Shown here: positions 1-5,066 of the stretch, piece by piece
Layout of the letters: each line of letters begins with the position of its first letter
Position numbering within the stretch: the stretch's first letter is position 1
The notes under the pieces: model-generated
Told to the model about the DNA's origin: nothing
Seen by the model: only the letters and a program-made list of their open reading frames with translations
Databases searched by the model: none
Program-made: the position numbers and the translations under genes
From: Candidatus Cloacimonas sp. 4484_275
GTDB taxonomy: Bacteria > Cloacimonadota > Cloacimonadia > Cloacimonadales > TCS61
Direction of reading: 5' to 3'
DNA: 5,066 nucleotides
NCBI GenBank assembly: GCA_002085205.1
Contig: NATF01000103.1
Span: 1-5,066, forward strand

Positions 1-1688
1 TGGTCTTCGTAAGTAAAAATAGTTCCGGTTTGTGCCGCTTTTTTTAATGCTTCTTCATCAAGCTCGGTAGGAGCGGAAAAATTCCACACTTGAAGTGAAA
101 TCCCTTGTTCGGAAAGAATTTTGGCAATTTCGAGCGCTCTACCGGTTAAAGTTCCCATCGTCAGCAAAGCGGCATTGGTCCCGTCTCGAAGTAAATCCGC
201 TTTCCCGAATTCAAAACGATAATTTTCATCGAAAAATATTTTGCCGTTTTCGTCTTTGATAATTTCCAATTTTGAACGACCCATCGCCACCAAATAATTT
301 CCTCGTTTTCCCGCGACATAACGAATTATGTGGTCTGTTTGATTGGCGTCCGCCGGAACCAAAATTTTGAAATGATAGAGATTTTTCATTACTCCGAGAT
401 AATCTATACATTGATGCGTTTTTCCGTCTTCACCGACATCGAGTCCCACATGAGTTGTTATGACTTTCAAATTGGTTTCGTTAATATCGTTTAGGCGATG
501 TTGATTGTAGGTTTCGTCAATGCCGAAAACACCGAAATCGGCAAAGAAAACCTGGATGCCGTCTTTTGACATCGCACCGGACATCACCGCCGTGTGATGT
601 TCCATGATACCGCTTTCGTAGAAATTTTCCGGAAGATTTTTCTCAAAAGAATTTGTTTTTACGCTTCCCTGTAAATCACAATCAAAAACCGCAAGCAATT
701 TTTTATTTTCTTCGGTTGAATTAAGAACGGCAATATCCGCGATTGCATTTCCCCAAGCCGAACGATTATCGGTTTTTTCCGAATAAATTATCGATTTTCC
801 GGTTTTAAGAGAAAAATCTTTATCCGATTTGCCGGAGTTGGGAAGAGGTTTAAAATTTTCTCTCATTTTTTTGTATTTTTCCAAATTATTAGCTAAACCG
901 AGTTCGGAAAGCGCTTGGTTTAACTGCTCTTCGGAAAGCACGGAGCCATGATATTTTTCCTTATTCTCCATAAAAGAAACACCTTTTCCCATAATCGTAT
1001 TTGCCAAAATCAAAGTAGGATTGGGTGTTTTTACCGCTTCAAAGATAGCGTTCTGGATTTGAGCGAAATCGTGACCGTCAATTTCAATTACCGTCCAACC
1101 TTTTACCGCTTCAAAGATAGCGTTCTGGATTTGAGCGAAATCGTGACCGTCAATTTCAATTACCGTCCAACCATCGGAAATATAATTATCTTTTATGTTT
1201 TGCGGCATAACTTTTGCAATGTTGCCGCTAATTTGCAATTTATTATAGTCAATAAAAGCGGTAACATTCGCCAAATCTGCAAAGCCAATTCCGGCGGAAA
1301 GACCTTGTCCCAAATTACCTGTTGCCCATTCCACTCCCGGAACAGAAGGCTCGATGTGTCCTTCGAAAATACTTCCGGCCAAACGAAATTGAGAAATTGC
1401 CTCGTCAAGGTTGAAAAAACCCATCATTCCCAGAGTCGCATAAAGTGCGGGAGATATGTGTCCGTTGCTGACGATAACGCGGTCGCGCTTTTCCCACAGC
1501 GGATTTTTCGGATCGATATTTATTAAATGGTAAAGCGTAAGCAAGAAATCAATTGTGGACATCGAACCGCCCGGATGACCGGATTTTGCCAAAGTTGTCA
1601 TTTGTAAGATTGCTCCGCGAGCCATATTGGCAGATTTTTTTATTTTTTCCAATTCTTCAAATGTTAATTGTTTTTTTTCTAGATTCAT
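1..1688 (-). CDS. tkt: Transketolase, single-chain type, C-terminus beyond window, internally rearranged
   Basis: Transketolase moves two-carbon ketol units between sugar phosphates in the cytoplasm (non-oxidative pentose phosphate pathway), using thiamine diphosphate (TPP) and a divalent metal. The ATG at 1688 follows GGAG with a 5-nt spacer, and 562 codons stay open to the window edge. N-terminal TPP domain: SGHPGGSMS (residues 36-44, His38), SNGHISP (74-80), GNLGQGLSAG (124-133), IDYNKLQISG (146-155). Pyrimidine domain: GIMEHH with the expected catalytic Glu363, FFADFGVFGIDETYNQ (381-396), GEDGKTHQ (419-426). The last visible residues, YED, begin the C-terminal domain; roughly 60-100 residues lie outside. 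Two oddities: GFA (135-137) runs straight into DLANVT, skipping the segment that holds GDGE in relatives, and residues 173-196 are repeated exactly as 197-220. If real, the enzyme should be inactive. Family assignment is very secure; activity is doubtful. The gene starts 47 nt after the DUF4476-like gene and may be co-transcribed with it. Confidence 0.95.
   Translation of the reverse strand, partial: MNLEKKQLTFEELEKIKKSANMARGAILQMTTLAKSGHPGGSMSTIDFLLTLYHLINIDPKNPLWEKRDRVIVSNGHISPALYATLGMMGFFNLDEAISQFRLAGSIFEGHIEPSVPGVEWATGNLGQGLSAGIGFADLANVTAFIDYNKLQISGNIAKVMPQNIKDNYISDGWTVIEIDGHDFAQIQNAIFEAVKGWTVIEIDGHDFAQIQNAIFEAVKTPNPTLILANTIMGKGVSFMENKEKYHGSVLSEEQLNQALSELGLANNLEKYKKMRENFKPLPNSGKSDKDFSLKTGKSIIYSEKTDNRSAWGNAIADIAVLNSTEENKKLLAVFDCDLQGSVKTNSFEKNLPENFYESGIMEHHTAVMSGAMSKDGIQVFFADFGVFGIDETYNQHRLNDINETNLKVITTHVGLDVGEDGKTHQCIDYLGVMKNLYHFKILVPADANQTDHIIRYVAGKRGNYLVAMGRSKLEIIKDENGKIFFDENYRFEFGKADLLRDGTNAALLTMGTLTGRALEIAKILSEQGISLQVWNFSAPTELDEEALKKAAQTGTIFTYED
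1029..1172. repeat. Perfect 72-bp tandem duplication inside tkt
   Basis: Bases 1029-1100 and 1101-1172 are identical over 72 bp and directly adjacent. The flanking bases differ (t at 1028 against c at 1100; a at 1173 against t at 1101), so the unit is exactly two copies. On the minus strand it encodes 24 residues beginning GWTVIEIDGHD and ending FEAVK, in frame. Transketolases normally have this segment once, just before the GKG(V)S motif found here at 234-238. Complete identity means either a very recent duplication or an assembly artefact. Confidence 0.97.
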
Positions 1689-1735
1689 ATTTTCTCCGAT
1701 CTATTTTATTTTTTTTGAAAAACTCAAGCTAAGTT

Positions 1736-2112
1736 TTATTGCGTGATAATCTTTTCCACTTCTTGTTTGTCTTCGGAATAAGTGAACGCATTTAAGAGAT
1801 TGTGGGCGTTGTCCTTATCCGTAATTTTGGGATAGACGATACGAACAATATTGATTTTGTCTTCCGAAAAAGAAAACGCTTCAAGCAATCTAACGAGTTG
1901 GTCGATTGTGAAATAATTCGATTGAGCGGCAATTCGTACCACCGAAGTTTTGTCGTCGGCAAAACCTTCATTTTCCACATTCTGCAATTCTTTTTTACGG
2001 AATTATCCTCAACTTTAATCTGTAATCCGCCGAAAGGACTGTTGATGGAAATATTTTCCGCAAACAGAAAAAATATTGAATTTAACAGAAGTATGATAAA
2101 TAATTTTTTCAT
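1736..2112 (-). CDS. Secreted DUF4476-like protein, frame broken at A6 run
   Basis: The ATG at 2112 follows a strong GGAGG (spacer 6 nt). Residues 1-18 (MKKLFIILLLNSIFFLFA) form a classic signal peptide with likely cleavage before Glu19, so the product should be exported. The start frame is sensible to about residue 41 (IKVEDNSVKK), then continues as unrelated sequence to a stop at 1792. The -1 frame from 1989 to 1736 carries the rest: NEGFADDK, NYFTIDQLVRLLEAFSFSEDK and TDKDNAHNLLNAFTYSEDK, matching the pattern of DUF4476 as I remember it. Joining the frames gives 125 residues; one extra A in the six-A run at 1991-1996 restores the frame. The domain is about three helical repeats of roughly 30 residues with a shared F(S/A)(E/D)DK core. 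DUF4476 has no known function. The gene sits between the terminator at 2182 and tkt, probably with its own promoter. The break may be a homopolymer error, a mutation or programmed frameshifting. Confidence 0.8.
1990..2010 (-). other. A AAA AAG slippery heptamer with upstream SD-like GAGG
   Basis: On the minus strand the start frame of the DUF4476-like gene reads GTA AAA AAG AAT, so bases 1996-1990 form A AAA AAG in the phase required for -1 slippage. A -1 slip continues as GAA TTG CAG AAT GTG, which is exactly the frame encoding the DUF4476 domain. GAGG at 2010-2007 lies 10 nt upstream, similar to the stimulatory Shine-Dalgarno element of the E. coli dnaX frameshift site (known biology). Against programmed use, the unshifted frame stays open for about 66 more codons rather than stopping at once, and A-runs are common in this AT-rich DNA. 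Confidence 0.45.
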
Positions 2113-2118
2113 AATATT

Positions 2119-2123
2119 CCTCC
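2119..2123 (-). promoter_or_regulatory. Ribosome binding site of the DUF4476-like gene
   Basis: The minus strand reads GGAGGAATATTATG, a full GGAGG six nucleotides before the ATG at 2112. It decides the start: an upstream in-frame ATG at 2166 would place about 18 basic residues before the signal peptide and has no comparable site. I found no convincing -35/-10 pair in the short spacer between this site and the terminator. Confidence 0.8.
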
Positions 2124-2181
2124 GAAATTTTTGGTTTGAAATTTGCCAAAGCCGTTTTTTAAGCAAGTTTTTTTTCCGAAC

Positions 2182-2214
2182 AAAAAAACCTCCAAAGTGA
2201 AAAAACTTTGAAGG
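2182..2214 (-). terminator. Rho-independent terminator of the membrane-protein operon
   Basis: Read on the minus strand, CCTTCAAAG (2214-2206), an 8-nt loop TTTTTTCA, and CTTTGGAGG (2197-2189) form a 9-bp stem with one G-T wobble. A run of seven T follows at once (2188-2182). It starts 25 nt after the stop codon of the six-helix membrane protein gene, so it should end the operon transcript. There is no T-run on the opposite side, so it acts in one direction only. It separates the membrane operon from the DUF4476-like gene and tkt. Confidence 0.88.
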
Positions 2215-2239
2215 CGTAATCTAATATTCACCAAAATTT
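2215..2239 (-). other. Short 3' untranslated stretch of the membrane operon
   Basis: These 25 bases lie between the last stop codon of the operon and the terminator stem. No additional coding or structural element is visible. Confidence 0.5.
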
Positions 2240-2881
2240 TTAATGCGGAATGATCCCTAACCAGTCACCCAAAAGAAATTGAAGTCTCCCGATTAAAAGA
2301 GAGATTCTTGCCATTGCGGTGTATCCGAAAGCCGCACCGAAACTTACCATTAAAAAATAAATTCCGATTTTAGCCGTTGTTCCGAAGGCGCCTTCGTGTT
2401 TTTTGCTGAAGTAGAAATAAATTACTCCCGTGATTGTTCCGACTACAAGTAAAATTTGACCGATTACATCAATCCAATTTCCTGCTGCAAAAGGATTTAT
2501 CATTGTTGCCGTAAGTTGTTTGATAACATCTGATTTGACAAATTTCATGAAGGCAAGACCGGAAGTGGTTCCAATGGAAAATGCAATCGGATAACGACTT
2601 ATCCAATTTCCTTTGGGAAGAAGACGCAAAAGCATCATCACGCCGAGAACAGCCGGAACAAGCTTGATCCAATTCGCGCCGAAATCGGCTTTCAACGGAT
2701 TGAACAAATTAGGTATGAGAATCGAATAAATCGTATAAATAAACCAATAACCGGCCGAAAGTCCCACAAAAATTTGTTCCGCAACCTTATAAAAAGGATT
2801 ATCTTTATACAAAAAACTAAAAATTGCCAATGTAAAATAAGCTCCCAACCAAATACCGAGAATATTGAAGAAATGAACCAT
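2240..2881 (-). CDS. Six-helix integral membrane protein, last gene of the operon, function unknown
   Basis: This 213-residue protein is almost entirely membrane-embedded. Hydrophobic segments lie at about residues 4-24, 34-56, 71-88, 97-115, 137-158 and 170-190. Likely family signatures are NPFYKVAEQIFVGLSAGYW (28-46), with charged residues entering the second helix, and the C-terminal FGYTAMARISLLIGRLQFLL (185-204), a partly amphipathic segment with two arginines. The ATG at 2881 has GAGG 5 nt upstream, partly overlapping the end of the preceding gene, whose stop is only 9 nt away, so translation is probably coupled. I recall similar conserved hypothetical proteins beside DUF6754-like genes in uncultured bacteria but know of no assigned function. 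No transporter or enzyme motif is visible. A channel or scaffold subunit of an envelope complex is a guess from context. Confidence 0.9.
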   Translation of the reverse strand: MVHFFNILGIWLGAYFTLAIFSFLYKDNPFYKVAEQIFVGLSAGYWFIYTIYSILIPNLFNPLKADFGANWIKLVPAVLGVMMLLRLLPKGNWISRYPIAFSIGTTSGLAFMKFVKSDVIKQLTATMINPFAAGNWIDVIGQILLVVGTITGVIYFYFSKKHEGAFGTTAKIGIYFLMVSFGAAFGYTAMARISLLIGRLQFLLGDWLGIIPH

Positions 2882-2890
2882 ATTTTCCTC

Positions 2891-3721
2891 TTATTTTTTC
2901 TTTTCTTTTTTCTTTGCAATCCAGAAATTGATATTAGCCGTGAGAATGAAAACGATGATAATGAGATGAGCGAGCGATTGAGCGTCCATTCCGCTGGTTG
3001 CCGTTCCCAGCGTGCGAATCAGTTTTTCGTATTCCGCCGCTCCCTTTAAACCTGCAATCAAACCCGTAAGTTGTTTTTGTTCGTTCACATAAGGAAGAAT
3101 TGCCGGCGCGCTTACTCCGGTAACACCGCCGGAAGTTTTTAATTTATAAGTATCGTGAGCAACCTGAACCCACTGTTTTATTCCCGGATCTCCGGCGGAA
3201 AAGGAAATAACAAAAGCTATGGTTTCAAAGTTATTTACGCCATTCATGATAGGAAGTTCATCAATGGAAGTACCGTTCATATCTTGAGGAAAAATTGCCC
3301 GCAGGTTTCTTCCCATTGCCTGAATTGTTACCATTCCACCGGCTTTGTAGCCGAGATTTACATAATTTTCACCGTATTTTAAATTTGGAAATTCGTCTTT
3401 CAATTGGTCAACAATATCGGAAGCCATTTGCACTCCCATCGGCCAAAGAGCGGTGAAAATAATTTTTAGGTTCTTCTGAAAACATTGTTTTACAACCGCC
3501 CGAGCCATCGGATGCAATTCCGGTTTGCTGGCGGGATCGTAATCAAAAGATAAAATTACTTTGGAATCGGGAGGAGTATTTTCCACAAGTTCATAGACAT
3601 TTCTGACATTTTCCGAAACGGAGATGGGCAAACCTATTTTAAGAATTAAAGGAAGAGCCACTCCAAGAAAAATCGTCAAAAAAATCCATCTTCTATCCAA
3701 TTGTTTCTTTTTTTCAGCCAT
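2891..3721 (-). CDS. Two-anchor membrane protein with large predicted extracytoplasmic alpha/beta domain
   Basis: The product has 276 residues. A basic N-terminus (MAEKKKQLDRR) precedes one membrane helix at about 12-31; a second lies at about 251-268, followed by a lysine-rich tail (KKKEKKK). By the positive-inside rule both ends are cytoplasmic and the roughly 220-residue middle domain faces outward. That domain alternates strands and helices (KVILSFDYDP at 54-63, LKIIFTALWP at 85-94, ENYVNLGYKAGG at 118-129, TIAFVISFSAG at 167-177), suggesting a Rossmann-like fold. PAILPY (206-211) and GLKGAAEYEKL (224-234) look like conserved family motifs. There is no cysteine pair or recognisable catalytic triad, and I know of no function. 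The ATG at 3721 is set by GGAGGTGA lying inside the end of the upstream gene, with only 2 nt between that stop and this start. It is a likely partner of the neighbouring membrane proteins. Confidence 0.92.
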   Translation of the reverse strand: MAEKKKQLDRRWIFLTIFLGVALPLILKIGLPISVSENVRNVYELVENTPPDSKVILSFDYDPASKPELHPMARAVVKQCFQKNLKIIFTALWPMGVQMASDIVDQLKDEFPNLKYGENYVNLGYKAGGMVTIQAMGRNLRAIFPQDMNGTSIDELPIMNGVNNFETIAFVISFSAGDPGIKQWVQVAHDTYKLKTSGGVTGVSAPAILPYVNEQKQLTGLIAGLKGAAEYEKLIRTLGTATSGMDAQSLAHLIIIVFILTANINFWIAKKKEKKK

Positions 3722-3723
3722 AA

Positions 3724-4233
3724 TTAATCACCTCCGAGATAGGAGCGTTCGATTCCCAAAATAATTCGAATGGAACTTCCGATAATACCGAGAGCGGCTC
3801 CAATCATAATAGCGCGCTGACCGGCGGTTGTCGGATATTTCATGATGAATTCCGTGATTTTCGGTAAATGGAGAAAATTGAGAGAATCGGGAATCCAGCC
3901 GGTGAGTAAAAAACCGATACTCGTATTTCCCAGCATCACCAAAATTGCGGCGACGAGAAGCAAAGTGGATTCGAATGTTCTGGCAATAAAGGCTCTATAA
4001 GCCGCGGAAGCGATGAAAAAAGCAAGCAATGAAAACATAGTTGCCTGCAAATGTTGATAAATATTGTCGAAAAGATAATCAAAAGGTTTGGAACCTATAA
4101 AAGCGGAAATCTGATTTCCGTTTCCCAACAAACCGGGATTTTTTTCCGTTCCCCAAAAAATTCCCAAAGCCACCATAACGATAAAACTGACCAAAGTAAT
4201 GATGTAATACTGCCAATTTTGATCAAAAACCAA
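3724..4233 (-). CDS. Multi-pass membrane protein, 3' part of a frame-broken gene
   Basis: This open stretch gives about 165 meaningful residues. Hydrophobic helices lie at about 9-27, 64-84, 90-113 and 140-160. Conserved-looking motifs are LQATMFSLLAFFIASAAYRA (62-81), STLLLVAAILVMLG (89-102) and the C-terminal IRIILGIERSYLGGD (155-169). The first possible start is a TTG at 4233 without a proper Shine-Dalgarno site, and it lies inside the overlapping upstream fragment (4343-4095). The natural reading is therefore that this is the body of a protein beginning at ATG 4343 whose frame was broken near 4215-4232. The final codons GGA GGT GAT TAA double as the ribosome binding site of the next gene. 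Function is unknown; it is the second member of the membrane operon. It could be independently translated from TTG, but I think that less likely. Confidence 0.75.
   Translation of the reverse strand: MVFDQNWQYYIITLVSFIVMVALGIFWGTEKNPGLLGNGNQISAFIGSKPFDYLFDNIYQHLQATMFSLLAFFIASAAYRAFIARTFESTLLLVAAILVMLGNTSIGFLLTGWIPDSLNFLHLPKITEFIMKYPTTAGQRAIMIGAALGIIGSSIRIILGIERSYLGGD
3728..3735 (-). promoter_or_regulatory. Shine-Dalgarno site embedded in the upstream gene's C-terminal codons
   Basis: The minus strand reads GGAGGTGA, a near-complete match to the 16S rRNA 3' end. It overlaps the codons for the terminal Gly-Gly-Asp and the first base of the stop of the preceding gene, nine nucleotides (from GGAGG) before ATG 3721. 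Only two bases separate stop and start, so ribosomes finishing the upstream gene probably re-initiate here. Confidence 0.8.
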
Positions 4234-4343
4234 TTTTCCACTTCGCCTGAAATGGAACCGAACGGTTTGTGCGGAATAAATTCCGAAATAATCATCAGGA
4301 TACCGATAAAAAATGTCAAAAGCAACGGAAGTTTTCTTTTCAT
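4095..4343 (-). CDS. 5' fragment of the frame-broken membrane protein gene
   Basis: The ATG at 4343 has GGAG nine nucleotides upstream and lies 18 nt after the stop of the DUF6754-like gene, so it is the genuine operon start. Residues 1-41 look like a real N-terminus: MKRKLPLLLTFFIGILMIIS is a membrane helix with basic residues inside, followed by EFIPHKPF and ending near VENWFLI. Beyond that the frame continues to a stop at 4095 as tryptophan-rich sequence lying antiphase over the well-formed body encoded by 4233-3724, so it is probably out-of-frame read-through. In relatives as I remember them, about 25-35 residues separate the N-terminal FIPH...W segment from the W.Y..ITL.SF helix. Here they are almost adjacent, which suggests an out-of-frame deletion rather than a single-base slip. 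Confidence 0.6.
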   Translation of the reverse strand: MKRKLPLLLTFFIGILMIISEFIPHKPFGSISGEVENWFLIKIGSITSLLWSVLSLWWLWEFFGERKKIPVCWETEIRFPLL

Positions 4344-4361
4344 ATATTTTTTCTCCAAAAT

Positions 4362-5066
4362 TTAATGCGAAATCAGAAAATCTTTCAAAAAGTGAATGTT
4401 TGCAATTTCTAAAATAATGCCGATTATAAGAACGATTACAAAAACGGCTTTTCCCAAATCTTGTCCTTTTAAACTGCCGAGTTGATGCGGATCTTTGGAA
4501 AGATAAGCGGAAGCGGCAAAAAGTTCTTCACCGATAAGAGTGTAATCGCAGGCAACCACGAAAAAGGGAAGCTGACTCGGCATTGCGGTTCCGGAAGTTT
4601 GAATGGCTCCGCTGGCAAAACCCGTTTCCGCCAAAATGAGAGATTCGGCGTAAAATGCACCTAAAAAGAAATTAGCGGCGGGTTTTTCTCTAATCATAAT
4701 TCCGTCCACTCCGGCAACGAAACCGAACTGATCGTCCGTAAGATAAAACACGGAGTCGGATTTGTATTCGTCGGGTCGTCCCGCTTTTAAATAAGCTTCT
4801 TTCACGATTTCTTTAGCGGTGGAAAGCACCATTGAACGGCAAACGGGAACGATGATATCGGCTTCGTGTTCTGCCGCTTTTTGGGCAAGTTTTCCCAAAA
4901 TCGTGAGTCCGGCGATAGTCTGCATGTCGTCAAGATCAAGGGTTCCCGGAATGAACAAAATCGGTTTTCCCATTTCCGTTGCTCTTCCCACGGATTCATC
5001 CATAGAATCAAGACCGGCAATTCGTCTGATGTAAAGCTCTTTTCCGCTTTTTGCCGAAAATATGTA
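4362..5066 (-). CDS. DUF6754-like membrane-anchored protein, N-terminus beyond window
   Basis: The frame is open from the window edge to the stop at 4362, giving 234 residues. The in-frame ATG at 5003 is not the start, because conserved sequence (RRIAGLD, then SMDESVGRATEMG) runs through it. Numbering from the window edge: VGRATEMGKP (26-35), LDDMQTIAGLTILG (45-58), VKEAYLKAGRPDEY (88-101), LTDDQFGFVAGVDG (109-122), IREKPAANFFLGAFYAESL (125-143), CDYTLIGEELFAASAYLS (173-190) and GSLKGQD (197-203). A C-terminal membrane helix spans about 207-226. These motifs match my memory of DUF6754, a family without known function; the soluble domain looks alpha/beta. A further helix is expected upstream, outside the window. 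It is the first visible gene of the operon, 18 nt before the next start. The family name is moderately secure; that the gene is real is nearly certain. Confidence 0.87.
   Translation of the reverse strand, partial: YIFSAKSGKELYIRRIAGLDSMDESVGRATEMGKPILFIPGTLDLDDMQTIAGLTILGKLAQKAAEHEADIIVPVCRSMVLSTAKEIVKEAYLKAGRPDEYKSDSVFYLTDDQFGFVAGVDGIMIREKPAANFFLGAFYAESLILAETGFASGAIQTSGTAMPSQLPFFVVACDYTLIGEELFAASAYLSKDPHQLGSLKGQDLGKAVFVIVLIIGIILEIANIHFLKDFLISH

Noticed and set aside
948..1526. 192-codon plus-strand open frame with an internal repeated peptide
   Set aside because: It lies wholly antisense to transketolase; its peptide repeat is only the 72-bp tkt duplication read on the other strand, and its composition is not protein-like.
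1717..1736. Weak hairpin (AAACTT...GAGTTT then a short T-run) after the DUF4476-like gene
   Set aside because: The AT-rich six-pair stem with a wobble overlaps the stop codon region and is too weak to call a terminator; read-through into tkt seems likely.
1792..1989. Continuation of the DUF4476-like start frame to a stop at 1792
   Set aside because: This tail is rich in R, S, T and P, lacks domain features and overlaps the well-formed DUF4476 frame, so it is probably out-of-frame reading and is not listed as a separate gene.
2124..2181. Possible promoter for the DUF4476-like gene (TTGCTT with AT-rich downstream sequence)
   Set aside because: A promoter is expected after the terminator, but no hexamer pair with good match and spacing stands out from the AT-rich background.
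1802..2200. 132-codon plus-strand open frame
   Set aside because: It is antisense to the DUF4476-like gene and the terminator, with no ribosome binding site or recognisable motif.
4221..4232. G TTT TTG as a programmed -1 frameshift site in the split membrane gene
   Set aside because: It is a poor slippery heptamer, and the apparent missing residues between the two halves point to a deletion rather than recoding.
4819..5034. 71-codon plus-strand open frame
   Set aside because: It is antisense to the strongly conserved DUF6754-like coding sequence, with no start signal or motif of its own.

Overview
The window is AT-rich bacterial DNA, and every gene I can support lies on the minus strand, so it is read from 5066 down to 1. 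The style of the transketolase, the DUF4476-type secreted protein and the cluster of uncharacterised membrane proteins suggest an uncultured anaerobic lineage near Cloacimonadota or related candidate phyla. That placement is inferred from remembered protein families and is not proven by a marker gene.

Layout in transcription order. From 5066 to 2240 runs a tight operon of membrane proteins. It begins with a DUF6754-like protein (start outside the window), followed by a small multi-pass membrane protein whose reading frame is broken (4343-3724). Next come a two-anchor protein with a large domain predicted outside the cytoplasm (3721-2891) and a six-helix membrane protein (2881-2240). Gaps are 2 to 18 nt, each start has a ribosome binding site, and a strong intrinsic terminator at 2214-2182 closes the operon. 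The four proteins probably form one envelope complex. Its function is unknown to me, and it is the best candidate here for an undescribed system.

After the terminator comes a short gene for a secreted protein (2112-1736) made of a signal peptide and a DUF4476-like helical repeat domain. The two halves lie in different frames, and the break falls exactly on an A AAA AAG slippery heptamer. Then comes a transketolase gene (1688 to beyond position 1), with its C-terminus cut off by the window edge.

The most striking local result is that the transketolase frame is fully open yet structurally abnormal. It lacks about 35 to 40 residues that should carry the GDG thiamine-diphosphate/metal motif, and 36 codons further on it carries a perfect 72-bp in-frame tandem duplication. 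With the two frame breaks, this makes four lesions in three genes within about 3.4 kb. An assembly or sequencing fault is the most economical explanation; genuine gene decay or programmed frameshifting are the alternatives.
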